A DNA stretch of 57,864 bases. Origin: CAZOHG01 sp964579725 (lineage in GTDB: Bacteria; Zhuqueibacterota; JdFR-76; BMS3Abin05). The stretch covers positions 1 to 57,864 of the forward strand of contig CAZOHG010000019.1 in assembly GCA_964579725.1 (NCBI GenBank). The letters run 5' to 3'. The position numbers were made by a program, and so were the translations under genes. Below, piece by piece: positions 16,921 through 25,574 of the stretch (position 1 is its first letter; each line of letters begins with the position of its first letter). The notes under the pieces are model-generated. The model did no database searches. It was not told the DNA's origin and saw only the letters and a program-made list of their open reading frames with translations.

Positions 16921-17786
16921 GAGTTTGCGGTCAAGGTTTTCTCCAAAAATTCCCGAAAGGGGTTGGCAAATTCTTTCCGTTTCAGGGCAAATTCCACAAT
17001 GGTTTTTAAATAGTCCATTTTGTTTCCGATATCGTACCGTTTCCCTTCGATGGTGTACGACAGAATTCGGCTGTGTTGCAGCAGGATTCGCAGGGCGTCC
17101 GTCAATTGAATTTCGTTTCCCTTTCCGCGCTGTGTTTTTTCAATGGCGCGAAAAATTTCGGGGGGTAAAATGTAACGCCCCGCAATGGCCAAATTGGAAG
17201 GGCTTTCCCCGGGCTCCGGTTTTTCTATTAGATCGTGCACTTCCAAAATACGCTCGCTGATTTTTTCACCCCCCACAATGCCGTAGCGGGAAACCTTCTC
17301 CGGGGGAACCGTTTCCACCGCAATAATAGTGCTTTGGTATTGTTCGTAAATGTCGATTAATTGTTGGGTTACCGGAATCACCGAATCCAAAATCGTGTCC
17401 CCCAACAGAACGGCAAAGGGCTCGTCTCCCGTGTGCAGTCTGGCTTGGTAAATGGCATCTCCCAGGCCGCGCAATTCCTTTTGGCGAATGAAATGAATAT
17501 TTGCCATGTCCGAAATGCGCCGTACTTCGTTGTACAGGTGCCGGTCGGATTTACTTTTCAGGCGCGATTCCAATTCGTAGTTTCGGTCGAAATGGTCTTC
17601 GATGGCCCGCTTGCCTTTTCCGGAAATAATCAAAATGTCGTCAATTCCGGAATCGATGGCTTCTTGAACGACGTACTGAATGGTCGGTGTGTCAATAATA
17701 GGCAGCATTTCCTTTGGCTGAGCTTTCGTCGCCGGCAAAAAACGGGTTCCCAATCCTGCTGCCGGAATGACTGCTTTTCGAATCAT
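16917..17786 (-). CDS. galU: UTP--glucose-1-phosphate uridylyltransferase, or broader UDP-sugar pyrophosphorylase
   Basis: This 289-residue nucleotidyltransferase makes UDP-glucose from UTP and glucose-1-phosphate. The signature GLGTRFLPATKAQPKEMLP is at residues 11-29. The uridine and sugar sites include LGDTI, GRYILPPEIF and EIQLTDALR. Length is typical. It lies 17 nt downstream of the glucuronokinase homologue and overlaps the next gene by 4 nt. That context raises the possibility that it also, or instead, accepts glucuronate-1-phosphate to make UDP-glucuronate, as plant UDP-sugar pyrophosphorylase does. Sequence alone identifies GalU with good confidence but not the second activity. Confidence 0.9.
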   Translation of the reverse strand: MIRKAVIPAAGLGTRFLPATKAQPKEMLPIIDTPTIQYVVQEAIDSGIDDILIISGKGKRAIEDHFDRNYELESRLKSKSDRHLYNEVRRISDMANIHFIRQKELRGLGDAIYQARLHTGDEPFAVLLGDTILDSVIPVTQQLIDIYEQYQSTIIAVETVPPEKVSRYGIVGGEKISERILEVHDLIEKPEPGESPSNLAIAGRYILPPEIFRAIEKTQRGKGNEIQLTDALRILLQHSRILSYTIEGKRYDIGNKMDYLKTIVEFALKRKEFANPFREFLEKTLTANS

Positions 17787-17803
17787 ATCGGTTTTTCCTT
17801 ACT

Positions 17804-18799
17804 TTAGCTGACGTACGGTTTAATCACACGAACATTTATTTTCTTCAATTCAATAATGAGGCGGGTCAACATTTCGTCGTCGAGGTACACCCCAATAATG
17901 GATCCGCCCGAACCCGAAAATTTAGCCGACGCACCGCATTTTCGGGCTGCTCGAATCATTTCCAGATTGCTTTCGCTGATGGGCATGATTTTTTGCCGCA
18001 AATCAAAATTCCGATCAATGGCCTGGTTCAGAGCCGGCAAATCGCCTTCCAACAACGCCCGTTTTCCGATTTCGGCTTGCTCGGCAATTTCCGCCAAGGT
18101 TTCCAACACCTCGGCATCCCCCTTTTCATAGCGCTCTCGAATATTATTCAGCACCACTCCGGAAACCTTGCCCAAACTCACTTTGTACCCCAGGTACAGC
18201 TTGGGAAGCCGTTCCGGGTCAATCGGTTCGTAGAGCCCGTACCCCTGTTTTTCCATGATTTGCCGATCGAAATTCATGTAAACACACCCTTCGTACACCT
18301 GAATAACCCGATCTTGAAGGCCAGCGTTAATACCCAATTCCTCCTTTTCGGCTTTCAAAATAAGATTCGGCAGAATTTCCCGCGGAATGTCCACCTCAAA
18401 AAATCGCATCAGGGCTTTCATGGTCGCCGTAATAATGGCACTGGAGCCTGCCAATCCCACTTGCCTCGGAATCGACGACCGGTAGCGAATGGTGAAGTTT
18501 TTGTTAGCGATTCGAATATTCTGGTCTTCGCAGTATTGGACAAAAGTGGTAATGGCCGCTTTAATCAATCGGTCTCCCCCGTAATAGCCGGTCAGGCGAA
18601 CCCGTTCCACCAAATCGAAAACATTCCGGAAAATATTGCGATCTTCCTCTTGAGGCTCGATTTTCAGTTCGGGCGTTTCGTAGAGCGAAACGTGTGCGCC
18701 GAAATTGCGCACACTAATGGAAATGGTTTTGCCGAAATAACCGTCCGAGGGATTGCCCAATAGTCCCGCTCGGGCGTAAGCACGTGATTCAATAATCAT
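17804..18799 (-). CDS. GHMP kinase, glucuronokinase family
   Basis: This 331-residue GHMP-fold kinase resembles plant glucuronokinase along its whole length as I remember that sequence. Shared features are ARAGLLGNPSDGYFGKTIS at the N-terminus, GYYGG, the ATP loop IPRQVGLAGSSAI, the segment AEKEELGINAGLQDRV and the C-terminal SAKFSGSGG. The predicted reaction is phosphorylation of glucuronate at C1. I chose the ATG at 18799 because the family N-terminus aligns there; a longer frame starts with TTG at 18832 and has no ribosome site. Galactokinase or heptose kinase activity is possible within the fold, but the collinear match favours glucuronokinase. It heads the galU operon. Confidence 0.82.
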   Translation of the reverse strand: MIIESRAYARAGLLGNPSDGYFGKTISISVRNFGAHVSLYETPELKIEPQEEDRNIFRNVFDLVERVRLTGYYGGDRLIKAAITTFVQYCEDQNIRIANKNFTIRYRSSIPRQVGLAGSSAIITATMKALMRFFEVDIPREILPNLILKAEKEELGINAGLQDRVIQVYEGCVYMNFDRQIMEKQGYGLYEPIDPERLPKLYLGYKVSLGKVSGVVLNNIRERYEKGDAEVLETLAEIAEQAEIGKRALLEGDLPALNQAIDRNFDLRQKIMPISESNLEMIRAARKCGASAKFSGSGGSIIGVYLDDEMLTRLIIELKKINVRVIKPYVS

Positions 18800-18917
18800 C
18801 GTTTTTTCCCGAATCTTCTGTTTTCTTTCCAATTAGAAGCGATTTGACTCTGCCTTCAAAAATTCCAATTAAATGGCCTTTTCCACAGATTTTTCATCCC
18901 CGGCACAAAAAAACCAT

Positions 18918-20576
18918 TTAAAATACCACGGGAGCCCGGTATTCCCCGAAAACAGCCCGCAGGGCGTCGGAAATTTCCCCGACGGTTGCGTACGCTTCCA
19001 CACAGTCCAAAATAGGCGGCATGAGATTCTCCCCGGAACGGGCCGCTTCCTGCAATTTTTTCAGCGTACGATTTACCTTCATTCCATCCCTGCGTACCCG
19101 CAAAACGCGCAATCTGCGTATTTGGTCCTCCCGCACCGAAGGGTCTACCCGCAAAATTTGGGGCGGCGGCGTGGGACTGCCCGTAAATTTGTTTACGCCC
19201 ACCACAACACGGTCACCGGCGTCCACCGCTTTCTGGAAACGGTAGGCGCTTTCGGCGATTTCCCGCTGGAAAAAACCGATGGAAATGGCCTCCACAGCCC
19301 CGCCCAACCGCTCGATTTTCTCCAAATATTCCCACACACGCTCTTCGATAGCGTCTGTCAGTGCTTCCAAAAAATAGCTGCCCCCCACGGGGTCCACTGT
19401 GTCGGTGACTCCAGATTCGTACGCAATAATTTGCTGCGTTCGGAGAGCCAGCCGCGCCGAGTCCTCTGTAGGAAGCGAAAGTGCCTCGTCCCGGGCGTTG
19501 GTGTGCAACGATTGGGTTCCTCCCAACACAGCGGCCAACGCCTGAAGCGTTACGCGCACCACATTATTCTCCGGCTCCTGAGCCGTTAGCGTAGAACCGG
19601 CCGTCTGGGTGTGGAAGCGCAATCGTTGAGCCGCCTTTTCCGTCACCCCGAATTTCTCGGCCATGATTTTCGACCAAATTCGGCGGGCGGCACGAAATTT
19701 GGCGATTTCCTCGAAAAAGTAATTGTGGGCGTTGAAAAAAAACGACAGCCGCTTGCCGAATCGGTTCACGTCGAGCCCGGCCTCTACGGCCGTCCGAACG
19801 TACGCAACGGCATTTGCAAAAGTGAACGCCAGTTCTTGCACGGCGGTGGCACCCGCTTCGCGAATGTGGTACCCGCTGATTGAAATCGGGTTCCACCGGG
19901 GCAAGTTTTCGCTGCAATAGCCGATTACGTCCGAAATCAACCGCAGCGATTGTTTGGGCGGGTAAATGTACGTCCCGCGGGCAATGTATTCCTTCAAAAT
20001 GTCATTTTGAATGGTTCCCGAAAGCATCTCCGGCCGGAGACCCTGCTTTTTGGCCACTGCAATGTACAGCGCCAGCAAGATTGGCGCCGTGGCATTAATC
20101 GTCATCGACGTGCTGATTTTGTCCAACGGAATACCGTCCAAGAGCCGCTCCATGTCCTCCAGGGAATCGATGGCAACGCCCACTTTTCCCACTTCTCCTT
20201 CCGCCAGCGGGTGGTCGGAATCGTACCCGATTTGTGTGGGCAGGTCAAAGGCAATGGAAAGCCCCGTTTGCCCCTGTTCCAGCAAATATTTGTACCGGCG
20301 GTTGGATTCCTCCGCCGTGGCGTAGCCGGAGTACTGCCGCATTGTCCAGAACCGTCCCCGGTACATGGTTGGGTAAATGCCGCGGGTAAACGGCACATCC
20401 CCGGGAAAACCCAATTTTTTTACGTATTCGAAGTGTTCGTTCGGAAGGTACAGCCGTTCTTCCTCAATTCCCGAGGGCGTGGCAAACAGATTGAATCGCT
20501 CCCCCTGTTTCCGAAGAAAGGGAAGCAGAATTTTTTCTTCCCATTCCTGCCGCAATTTTTGTAAAAGGGACGCCAT
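18918..20576 (-). CDS. Acyl-CoA mutase catalytic subunit, methylmalonyl-CoA mutase type
   Basis: This 552-residue protein is the B12-dependent mutase TIM barrel without its own cobalamin-binding domain, so it needs a separate small subunit. Substrate residues match methylmalonyl-CoA mutase: Tyr82 in TMRQYSG and Arg200 in YIARGTY. They are spaced 118 apart, as in the Tyr89/Arg207 pair of the Propionibacterium enzyme. The His of SISGYHIREAG is also present. The predicted role is (R)-methylmalonyl-CoA to succinyl-CoA. I chose the ATG at 20576, which is 2 nt after the helicase stop with GGAG overlapping that stop. It is last in the biotin carboxylase operon. No B12-binding gene lies next to it. 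Confidence 0.85.
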   Translation of the reverse strand: MASLLQKLRQEWEEKILLPFLRKQGERFNLFATPSGIEEERLYLPNEHFEYVKKLGFPGDVPFTRGIYPTMYRGRFWTMRQYSGYATAEESNRRYKYLLEQGQTGLSIAFDLPTQIGYDSDHPLAEGEVGKVGVAIDSLEDMERLLDGIPLDKISTSMTINATAPILLALYIAVAKKQGLRPEMLSGTIQNDILKEYIARGTYIYPPKQSLRLISDVIGYCSENLPRWNPISISGYHIREAGATAVQELAFTFANAVAYVRTAVEAGLDVNRFGKRLSFFFNAHNYFFEEIAKFRAARRIWSKIMAEKFGVTEKAAQRLRFHTQTAGSTLTAQEPENNVVRVTLQALAAVLGGTQSLHTNARDEALSLPTEDSARLALRTQQIIAYESGVTDTVDPVGGSYFLEALTDAIEERVWEYLEKIERLGGAVEAISIGFFQREIAESAYRFQKAVDAGDRVVVGVNKFTGSPTPPPQILRVDPSVREDQIRRLRVLRVRRDGMKVNRTLKKLQEAARSGENLMPPILDCVEAYATVGEISDALRAVFGEYRAPVVF

Positions 20577-20578
20577 CT

Positions 20579-22561
20579 TTACTCCACGTTCAAAAATTCC
20601 ACCAGATTTTCGGGAACGTCTGCCAAAAAATCGGTTTCGGTCAAATTGGGGGCGGGTTCTCCGAAATTCCCCGGCGTAAAAACCTGTCGGCACAGGGTCA
20701 ATTCCCGCCGCGGACGCGTAATGGCGACGTAAAAAACCCGGGCTTCTTCGTCCAATTCGCCGGCTGCAACGGCCCAGTACGAGGGAAATTTTCCTGGATT
20801 TACGCACAAAACAAACACCGACTCCCATTCCAATCCTTTGGCCTGGTGAACCGTCGTCAACACAACAGATTCCTCTCGCGAGGTATTTCGGCTGTCGGTT
20901 TCGATTTCTTCCGCCAGCAAAATGTCCGCCAGAAATTGTGCCACTGTTTTGTACCGTCGGGCGATTTCACTGAGCCTTTCCAAATCCCGCTGGCGCTCCC
21001 GGTAATTGGCAAAATGCGTTTTCAAATAGTCCGAATAAAAATCCTCCAGCACGATTTTAAGCATGGCAGCCGGCTTTTTTTCCGACCGAATTTTGTAAAG
21101 TAGTTCTTTGAATTTTTCAAATCCCTCGGCCTGGCGACTGGCAATCAGGGTGTGAAGAGTTTCAAAGGGGTCGCGGTCTTGTTCCAATGCCTGCAGAACC
21201 CGGCTGGAAATGCGTTCTGCCGTTACGCGGCCAATTCCCTCAAAAAGCATGAGCGCGCGATCCCAGGCAATTTGGTCCCGGGGATTCACCAACAGGCGTA
21301 AAAAGGCGAGTACATCCTTGACGTGGGCACTTTCGGTAAATTTTACCCCGGAGTACACCTGAAAAGGAATGCCACGGCGGGTCAATTCCAATTGCAGCTC
21401 CAAGGAATGGGAATGCGACCGGTACAGAACGGCTATTTCCGAAGCCGGCGTTTCGGCTCGCAAAAGTTCTTCAATGCGCTGCGCCACAAAAAGCGCCTGC
21501 TCTTCACGATCCAACGTGGTGGCAATGACCGGTTTGGGCCCGTCGCCTTTGGTTGCACGTAATTTCTTTTGAAACACGTTGTTCGGAATATTCGCATTAA
21601 TAAAATCCACAATTTGGCGGGTGCTCCGGTAGTTGTTTTCAATCTTGAAAAGACGGCAGTCGGGATGTTGGGCATATTCCAGAATATTTTCGTAGCGTGC
21701 GCCCCGAAAGGAATAAATGCTCTGGGCGTCGTCCCCCACCACCAACAGATTTTTGTGCACCGCTGCCCAGTGTTCGGCCAACAAAACCTGCACCAGGCTG
21801 GTGTCCTGAAATTCGTCCACAAGCACCCATTTGAATTGATCGGAAATTTTCCGGGCCAAAACAGGATTTTCTTCCATTAAATAAAGGGCAAAGGTTTGCA
21901 AATCTTCGTAATCCAGAGCATTCAACTTGCGTTTGCGTTCAATGTAATCCTGGTAAATGGCTTCAATGTGGTTGACCTGAGGGACAAACGCCGGGTGCAG
22001 TTCTAATAAGGCCTCCCGAAGGCTTACCAACACATTCCCCATGTAAGAAAAGAGATCAACGAGAGCTTTGGGAGCGGGCAATTTGGGCCGGTTTTCTTTG
22101 GAAAAGCGCCGCGACAAATATTCGCGTCGGGCAATTTTGACCAGAGAAACGGAATCATCCCGGTCCAAAATACTAAAATTCGGTGGGATTTCCACGTGGG
22201 CGCCGTAGCGGCGCACCAAAACATTGGCCACGTGGTGAAAGGTCCCCGCCAACATGTCCGTCAAGTCCTGCCGCACCAGAGCTTGCGCCCGTTGAATCAT
22301 TTCGCGGGAAGCGCGGCGTGTAAACGTGACCAACAGGATTTCCGACGGCAACACCCCGTTTTGAATAAGCAACGCCACCTTGTGCGTAATGACGTACGTT
22401 TTACCGGAGCCAGGCCCCGCAATAATGAGACTGCGCCCCCGCGAACCCAAAACGGCCGCTCTCTGGTCGTCATCCAACCGATCCAAAAAGCTGTGCGTTT
22501 CATTCGGTCTTTGCAAACGATACGTTTTTTGCGTGGGGGTTCGGGAGGCCGGTCGAGACAT
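20579..22561 (-). CDS. UvrD/Rep-family superfamily 1 DNA helicase
   Basis: This 660-residue 3'-5' helicase has all core motifs in order: Walker A AGPGSGKT (residues 48-55), LLVTFTRRASREM, VDEFQDTS, GDDAQSIYSFRGA, ENNYRST, TVHQAKGLEWESVFV and EEARVFYVAITRPRREL. It is shorter than UvrD or PcrA (about 720) and lacks their C-terminal extension. It would unwind DNA in repair or replication restart. It sits tightly packed (6 nt after fmdB, 2 nt before the mutase) in an acyl-CoA metabolism operon, an unexpected neighbourhood. Confidence 0.92.
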   Translation of the reverse strand: MSRPASRTPTQKTYRLQRPNETHSFLDRLDDDQRAAVLGSRGRSLIIAGPGSGKTYVITHKVALLIQNGVLPSEILLVTFTRRASREMIQRAQALVRQDLTDMLAGTFHHVANVLVRRYGAHVEIPPNFSILDRDDSVSLVKIARREYLSRRFSKENRPKLPAPKALVDLFSYMGNVLVSLREALLELHPAFVPQVNHIEAIYQDYIERKRKLNALDYEDLQTFALYLMEENPVLARKISDQFKWVLVDEFQDTSLVQVLLAEHWAAVHKNLLVVGDDAQSIYSFRGARYENILEYAQHPDCRLFKIENNYRSTRQIVDFINANIPNNVFQKKLRATKGDGPKPVIATTLDREEQALFVAQRIEELLRAETPASEIAVLYRSHSHSLELQLELTRRGIPFQVYSGVKFTESAHVKDVLAFLRLLVNPRDQIAWDRALMLFEGIGRVTAERISSRVLQALEQDRDPFETLHTLIASRQAEGFEKFKELLYKIRSEKKPAAMLKIVLEDFYSDYLKTHFANYRERQRDLERLSEIARRYKTVAQFLADILLAEEIETDSRNTSREESVVLTTVHQAKGLEWESVFVLCVNPGKFPSYWAVAAGELDEEARVFYVAITRPRRELTLCRQVFTPGNFGEPAPNLTETDFLADVPENLVEFLNVE

Positions 22562-22567
22562 TACGCG

Positions 22568-22936
22568 CTACACCACATCGTCTTCACTGGGACCGGCAGC
22601 CCCGCTTTTGGCATCGTATGCTTCCCGTTCCGCTTCGTCAATCAGTTGATCCAATTCCTCTTTGTCCATTTCGTCACCCAACTCGCTGCCCATTTTTTTC
22701 ATGAATTTGGCAATGGATTTGGGGTCATTTTCGTCCAGGCCGCTCCAGGCGGACGGATCGGACAATTTTTCCAGGCGATCTTCCTCCGATTGAACGGTTG
22801 CAAAACGGGACATAACCCGTACCATTCGAGTGCTGCCACACCAGCGGCAGACAAGGTCGCGTTTCTCGTCGCGCTTCAGGAAAAGAAAATTGGTGCGCTT
22901 TCCACACTCCAAACAGCGGTATTCGTAAATCGGCAT
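22568..22936 (-). CDS. FmdB-family zinc-ribbon protein
   Basis: This 122-residue protein begins MPIYEYRCLECGKRT, the FmdB zinc-ribbon opening, with metal ligands Cys8/Cys11 and Cys30/Cys33. The C-terminal 80 residues are acidic and helical (GSELGDEMDKEELDQLIDEAEREAY) and carry no known domain. FmdB domains are named from a putative regulator of formamidase, but in most bacteria the function is unknown. GGGAGG precedes the ATG. It lies between the biotin carrier (17 nt) and the helicase (6 nt). Confidence 0.8.
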   Translation of the reverse strand: MPIYEYRCLECGKRTNFLFLKRDEKRDLVCRWCGSTRMVRVMSRFATVQSEEDRLEKLSDPSAWSGLDENDPKSIAKFMKKMGSELGDEMDKEELDQLIDEAEREAYDAKSGAAGPSEDDVV

Positions 22937-22953
22937 CTTTTCTTTTCCTCCCT

Positions 22954-23475
22954 TTATTCTGCCTCAATTTCCAAAAGCACTGCATTTTTTTCAATCGCCG
23001 TACCGGATTCTTCGCGAACCGATTTTACCTTGCCGGAAATCGGCGCCTTAATCTCATTTTCCATTTTCATGGCTTCTACCACCACCACGCCCTGCCCTTT
23101 TTCCACCCAATCGCCCTCGGCAACCTCCACACGCACAATCAGTCCGGGCATCGGTGCCTTAACCAAAACCACCCCCGTGACGTCCGATTCCTCGCCGCCG
23201 ATTTTTTTAATCAGTCGACTGCGCTCGTCCTCAACGCGAACGACAAACGTGTCACCGTCTACCGCCACCAAGAGGTTCCCGTTTTGGGTTTCCGCCCACA
23301 CGTCGTAGCTTTTTCCCTCTACCAACAGAGAATACACGGAGGAGGCCCCCGGAATGGGCTGAAGATCGACGGCCAGCGGTGTGCCGTCCACTTCAAGCGT
23401 CTCGTCCCCATTTTTCCCGTTTAGAAAAATCTCAAATTCCTTTTCACCCACGGTCACAAAATATTTCACTTTCAC
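22954..23475 (-). CDS. Biotin carboxyl carrier subunit of an acyl-CoA carboxylase
   Basis: This 173-residue protein ends in a biotinyl domain with the modification motif EAMKM (Lys137) flanked by APMPGLIVRVEVAEGDWVEKGQ. The N-terminal 100 residues form a beta-rich segment typical of propionyl-CoA carboxylase and oxaloacetate-decarboxylase carriers. It moves carboxybiotin between the biotin carboxylase and the carboxyltransferase. The start is a GTG overlapping the carboxylase stop by 4 nt (GTGA). The carboxyltransferase partner is probably the protein at 29435-30985. Confidence 0.9.
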   Translation of the reverse strand: MKVKYFVTVGEKEFEIFLNGKNGDETLEVDGTPLAVDLQPIPGASSVYSLLVEGKSYDVWAETQNGNLLVAVDGDTFVVRVEDERSRLIKKIGGEESDVTGVVLVKAPMPGLIVRVEVAEGDWVEKGQGVVVVEAMKMENEIKAPISGKVKSVREESGTAIEKNAVLLEIEAE

Positions 23476-24971
23476 CTCAAATTTTGCAGTCGTCCGGTCA
23501 CTTTCCAGGGACTTTCACAGGCAGAAGCATTCTCCACCGGTACCTTTAGAGCAGTCGATTTTCGATGCCGTTCCACCAAAACAGCCGCCACAGCCGCCAC
23601 TTTTTCCAAATTTCGCCAGGGAAGATGGTTTCCGTGAAATTCCTTTTCAACGAAACCGGTGTCAAAATCACCCGTTTGAAAGGCTTTGTTTCTCATGACG
23701 GCCAGCCCGAACGGAATCGTCGTTTGAATGCCGTAGATGTGGTATTCCTCAAGCGCACGCGTCATTCGGGCAATGGCTTCGTTCCGATCCCTGCCCCACA
23801 CGATTAATTTGGAAAGAATGGGATCGTAGTACAGCGAAACCTCGGCCCCCTCGTAAATACCGCTGTCCTCGCGCACACCCGGCCCATTGGGGACTCGGAG
23901 ATGTCGAATGGTGCCGGCGGAGGGCATGAAATTGGCAAAGGGGTCTTCGGCGTAAATACGCACCTCAATGGCGTGTCCGCTTTGACGGATTTCGGACTGC
24001 TGGTAGCTCAGCGGAATTCCGGAAGCAATTTTGAGTTGTTCCCTCACCAAATCGATCCCCGTCACCATTTCTGTTACCGGGTGCTCCACCTGCAAACGCG
24101 TGTTCATTTCGAGAAAATAATAGTGCAAATTTTTGTCCACCAAAAACTCAATGGTTCCGGCATTGTGGTACCCGCAAGCTTCCGCTGCTTTCACCGCCGC
24201 CTGCCCCATTTCCCTGCGCAGATCCGGAGTCAGCAAAACGGAGGGGGATTCTTCCACAACCTTTTGATGTCGCCGTTGAATGGAACACTCGCGTTCCCCA
24301 AGGTGTACCACATGTCCGTAATGGTCCGCCAGAATTTGAAATTCAATGTGCCGGGGTTTTTCCAAAAATTTTTCGATGTACACGCGCCTGTCCCCAAAAG
24401 CCGATTGAGCCTCCGAACGGGCTCCCCGCAGGGCACTACCCAAGTCCTTTTCCTCCCTCACCAGACGCATGCCCTTGCCGCCCCCGCCCGCGGCCGCTTT
24501 TAGCAAAATGGGGAAGCCGATTTCCCTTGCGACCCGCAGGGCCTCGTCTTCATCCGAAACGGGCTCCACTGTTCCGGGAACGGTAGGCACGCCGCTTTCT
24601 TGCATCCGGTGACGCGCCGCCGTTTTGTCGCCCATGAGGCGAATGGCCGAGGCGGGCGGACCGATCCAGATCAATCCTGCCTGTGCCACCTTTTCCGCAA
24701 AATCGGCATTTTCCGACAAAAATCCGTAGCCGGGGTGAATAGCGTCCGCTCTGGCTTTCAGAGCCGTGGTAATCAGACGCTCCTGCACCAAATAGCTCTC
24801 CGCAGAAGGAGACGGCCCGATGGCGTAAGCTTCGTCGGCCAAACGAACGTGCAGACTTTTTCGATCTGCTTCGGAATAAACTGCCACGGTTTCGACGCCC
24901 ATTTCGTGGCAGCCGCGGATCACCCGAACGGCAATTTCCCCGCGATTGGCAATTAAGACTTTTCGAATCAC
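23472..24971 (-). CDS. Biotin carboxylase subunit of acetyl/propionyl-CoA carboxylase
   Basis: This 499-residue ATP-grasp enzyme carboxylates biotin on the carrier protein using bicarbonate and ATP. Visible are the N-terminal IANRGEIAVRVIRG, GYGFLSENADFAEK, the glycine-rich ATP loop AAAGGGGKGMRLV, the QRRHQKVVEESPS segment, and the catalytic MNTRLQVEHPVTE stretch. It is about 50 residues longer than E. coli AccC. The start is GTG, overlapping the STAS gene stop (GTGA). With the carrier (next gene) and the carboxyltransferase at 29435, it would form a propionyl-CoA carboxylase; acetyl-CoA as second substrate is possible. Confidence 0.9.
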   Translation of the reverse strand: MIRKVLIANRGEIAVRVIRGCHEMGVETVAVYSEADRKSLHVRLADEAYAIGPSPSAESYLVQERLITTALKARADAIHPGYGFLSENADFAEKVAQAGLIWIGPPASAIRLMGDKTAARHRMQESGVPTVPGTVEPVSDEDEALRVAREIGFPILLKAAAGGGGKGMRLVREEKDLGSALRGARSEAQSAFGDRRVYIEKFLEKPRHIEFQILADHYGHVVHLGERECSIQRRHQKVVEESPSVLLTPDLRREMGQAAVKAAEACGYHNAGTIEFLVDKNLHYYFLEMNTRLQVEHPVTEMVTGIDLVREQLKIASGIPLSYQQSEIRQSGHAIEVRIYAEDPFANFMPSAGTIRHLRVPNGPGVREDSGIYEGAEVSLYYDPILSKLIVWGRDRNEAIARMTRALEEYHIYGIQTTIPFGLAVMRNKAFQTGDFDTGFVEKEFHGNHLPWRNLEKVAAVAAVLVERHRKSTALKVPVENASACESPWKVTGRLQNLR

Positions 24972-25321
24972 GCCTGTTCCTCTTTTTTAAAGTCCTCAAT
25001 TGCCTCTTCTACCGACGAGTGAATTGACCACATGCGCCCCAATTGCGCAATGTCAATCAGTTTTTGCACCCTTTCCTGCGGATTGCAGATTTTAATCTTG
25101 CCGCCGTAATTTTTGGCGTTACGCATTCCGAAAAGAATCGCTCCCAGCCCCGTGCTGTCCACGTGGGTGACCCCGCTCAAATCCAAGACCACTTTCGGCG
25201 ATTCTTCCACAAAAAGCCGCAAGAATTCCTTCTTTAAATCCGAAGCATTGTCTGCCGTCAGACTGGTGGCATCCGGGCGGCACACCACCACGTCACCGAA
25301 ACGTTCTGTTAAGAGTTTCAT
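24968..25321 (-). CDS. STAS-domain anti-sigma-factor antagonist (SpoIIAA-like)
   Basis: This 117-residue single STAS domain has LDLSGVTHVDSTGLGAIL, where Ser56 in DSTG is the residue phosphorylated in SpoIIAA/RsbV proteins by a partner kinase. It would control an anti-sigma factor by phosphorylation-dependent binding. No kinase, phosphatase or sigma factor is encoded in the window. AAAGGT lies 7 nt before the ATG. It is the first gene of the carboxylase operon and overlaps accC by 4 nt, so its level should follow that of the carboxylase. Confidence 0.88.
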   Translation of the reverse strand: MKLLTERFGDVVVCRPDATSLTADNASDLKKEFLRLFVEESPKVVLDLSGVTHVDSTGLGAILFGMRNAKNYGGKIKICNPQERVQKLIDIAQLGRMWSIHSSVEEAIEDFKKEEQA

Positions 25322-25360
25322 GTGAAGTACCTTTGTCTCAATTTACGATCGCCGTACGAG

Positions 25361-25390
25361 AAAAAATCGGCGGATTTTTTCCGGCCGCCG
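25361..25390 (-). terminator. Intrinsic terminator in the leader of the STAS-carboxylase operon
   Basis: On the minus strand CGGCGG and CCGCCG (25385-25390 and 25368-25373) form a GC stem followed by A and six T. An alternative fold pairs CGGA with TCCG inside an outer CGG/CCG stem. It ends 40 nt upstream of the STAS start codon and lies downstream of the promoter proposed at 25533-25561. It therefore either attenuates this operon or is the distant terminator of the M16 peptidase gene. Confidence 0.65.
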
Positions 25391-25532
25391 CTTACCGTAT
25401 CTTCACTTCAGATATTTCCCTTGAGGCAATTTTGCCCTTTCAGCCCCTCCTGTAAAAAGGACAGCCTGTTCGTTCGACTAATGGAGAAAAGCACGCTCTG
25501 TGCAAACCTGCCCCGATTAACGGCCCCTTTTA

Positions 25533-25561
25533 AATATACCAAACTTCTTCTCGAATAGCAA
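25533..25561 (-). promoter_or_regulatory. Candidate promoter for the STAS-carboxylase-helicase-mutase operon
   Basis: On the minus strand TTGCTA (25556-25561) and TATATT (25533-25538) are separated by 17 nt. The -10 matches five of six and the -35 four of six consensus bases. The start would fall near 25526, giving a leader of about 205 nt that contains the intrinsic terminator at 25361-25390. It begins directly after the M16 peptidase stop. Confidence 0.45.
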
Positions 25562-25574
25562 GCACTCCCCTTTT

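Noticed and set aside
22196..23308. Plus-strand open frame spanning the antisense of the helicase, zinc ribbon and biotin carrier
   Set aside because: Crosses three supported genes; its composition is that of antisense reading.
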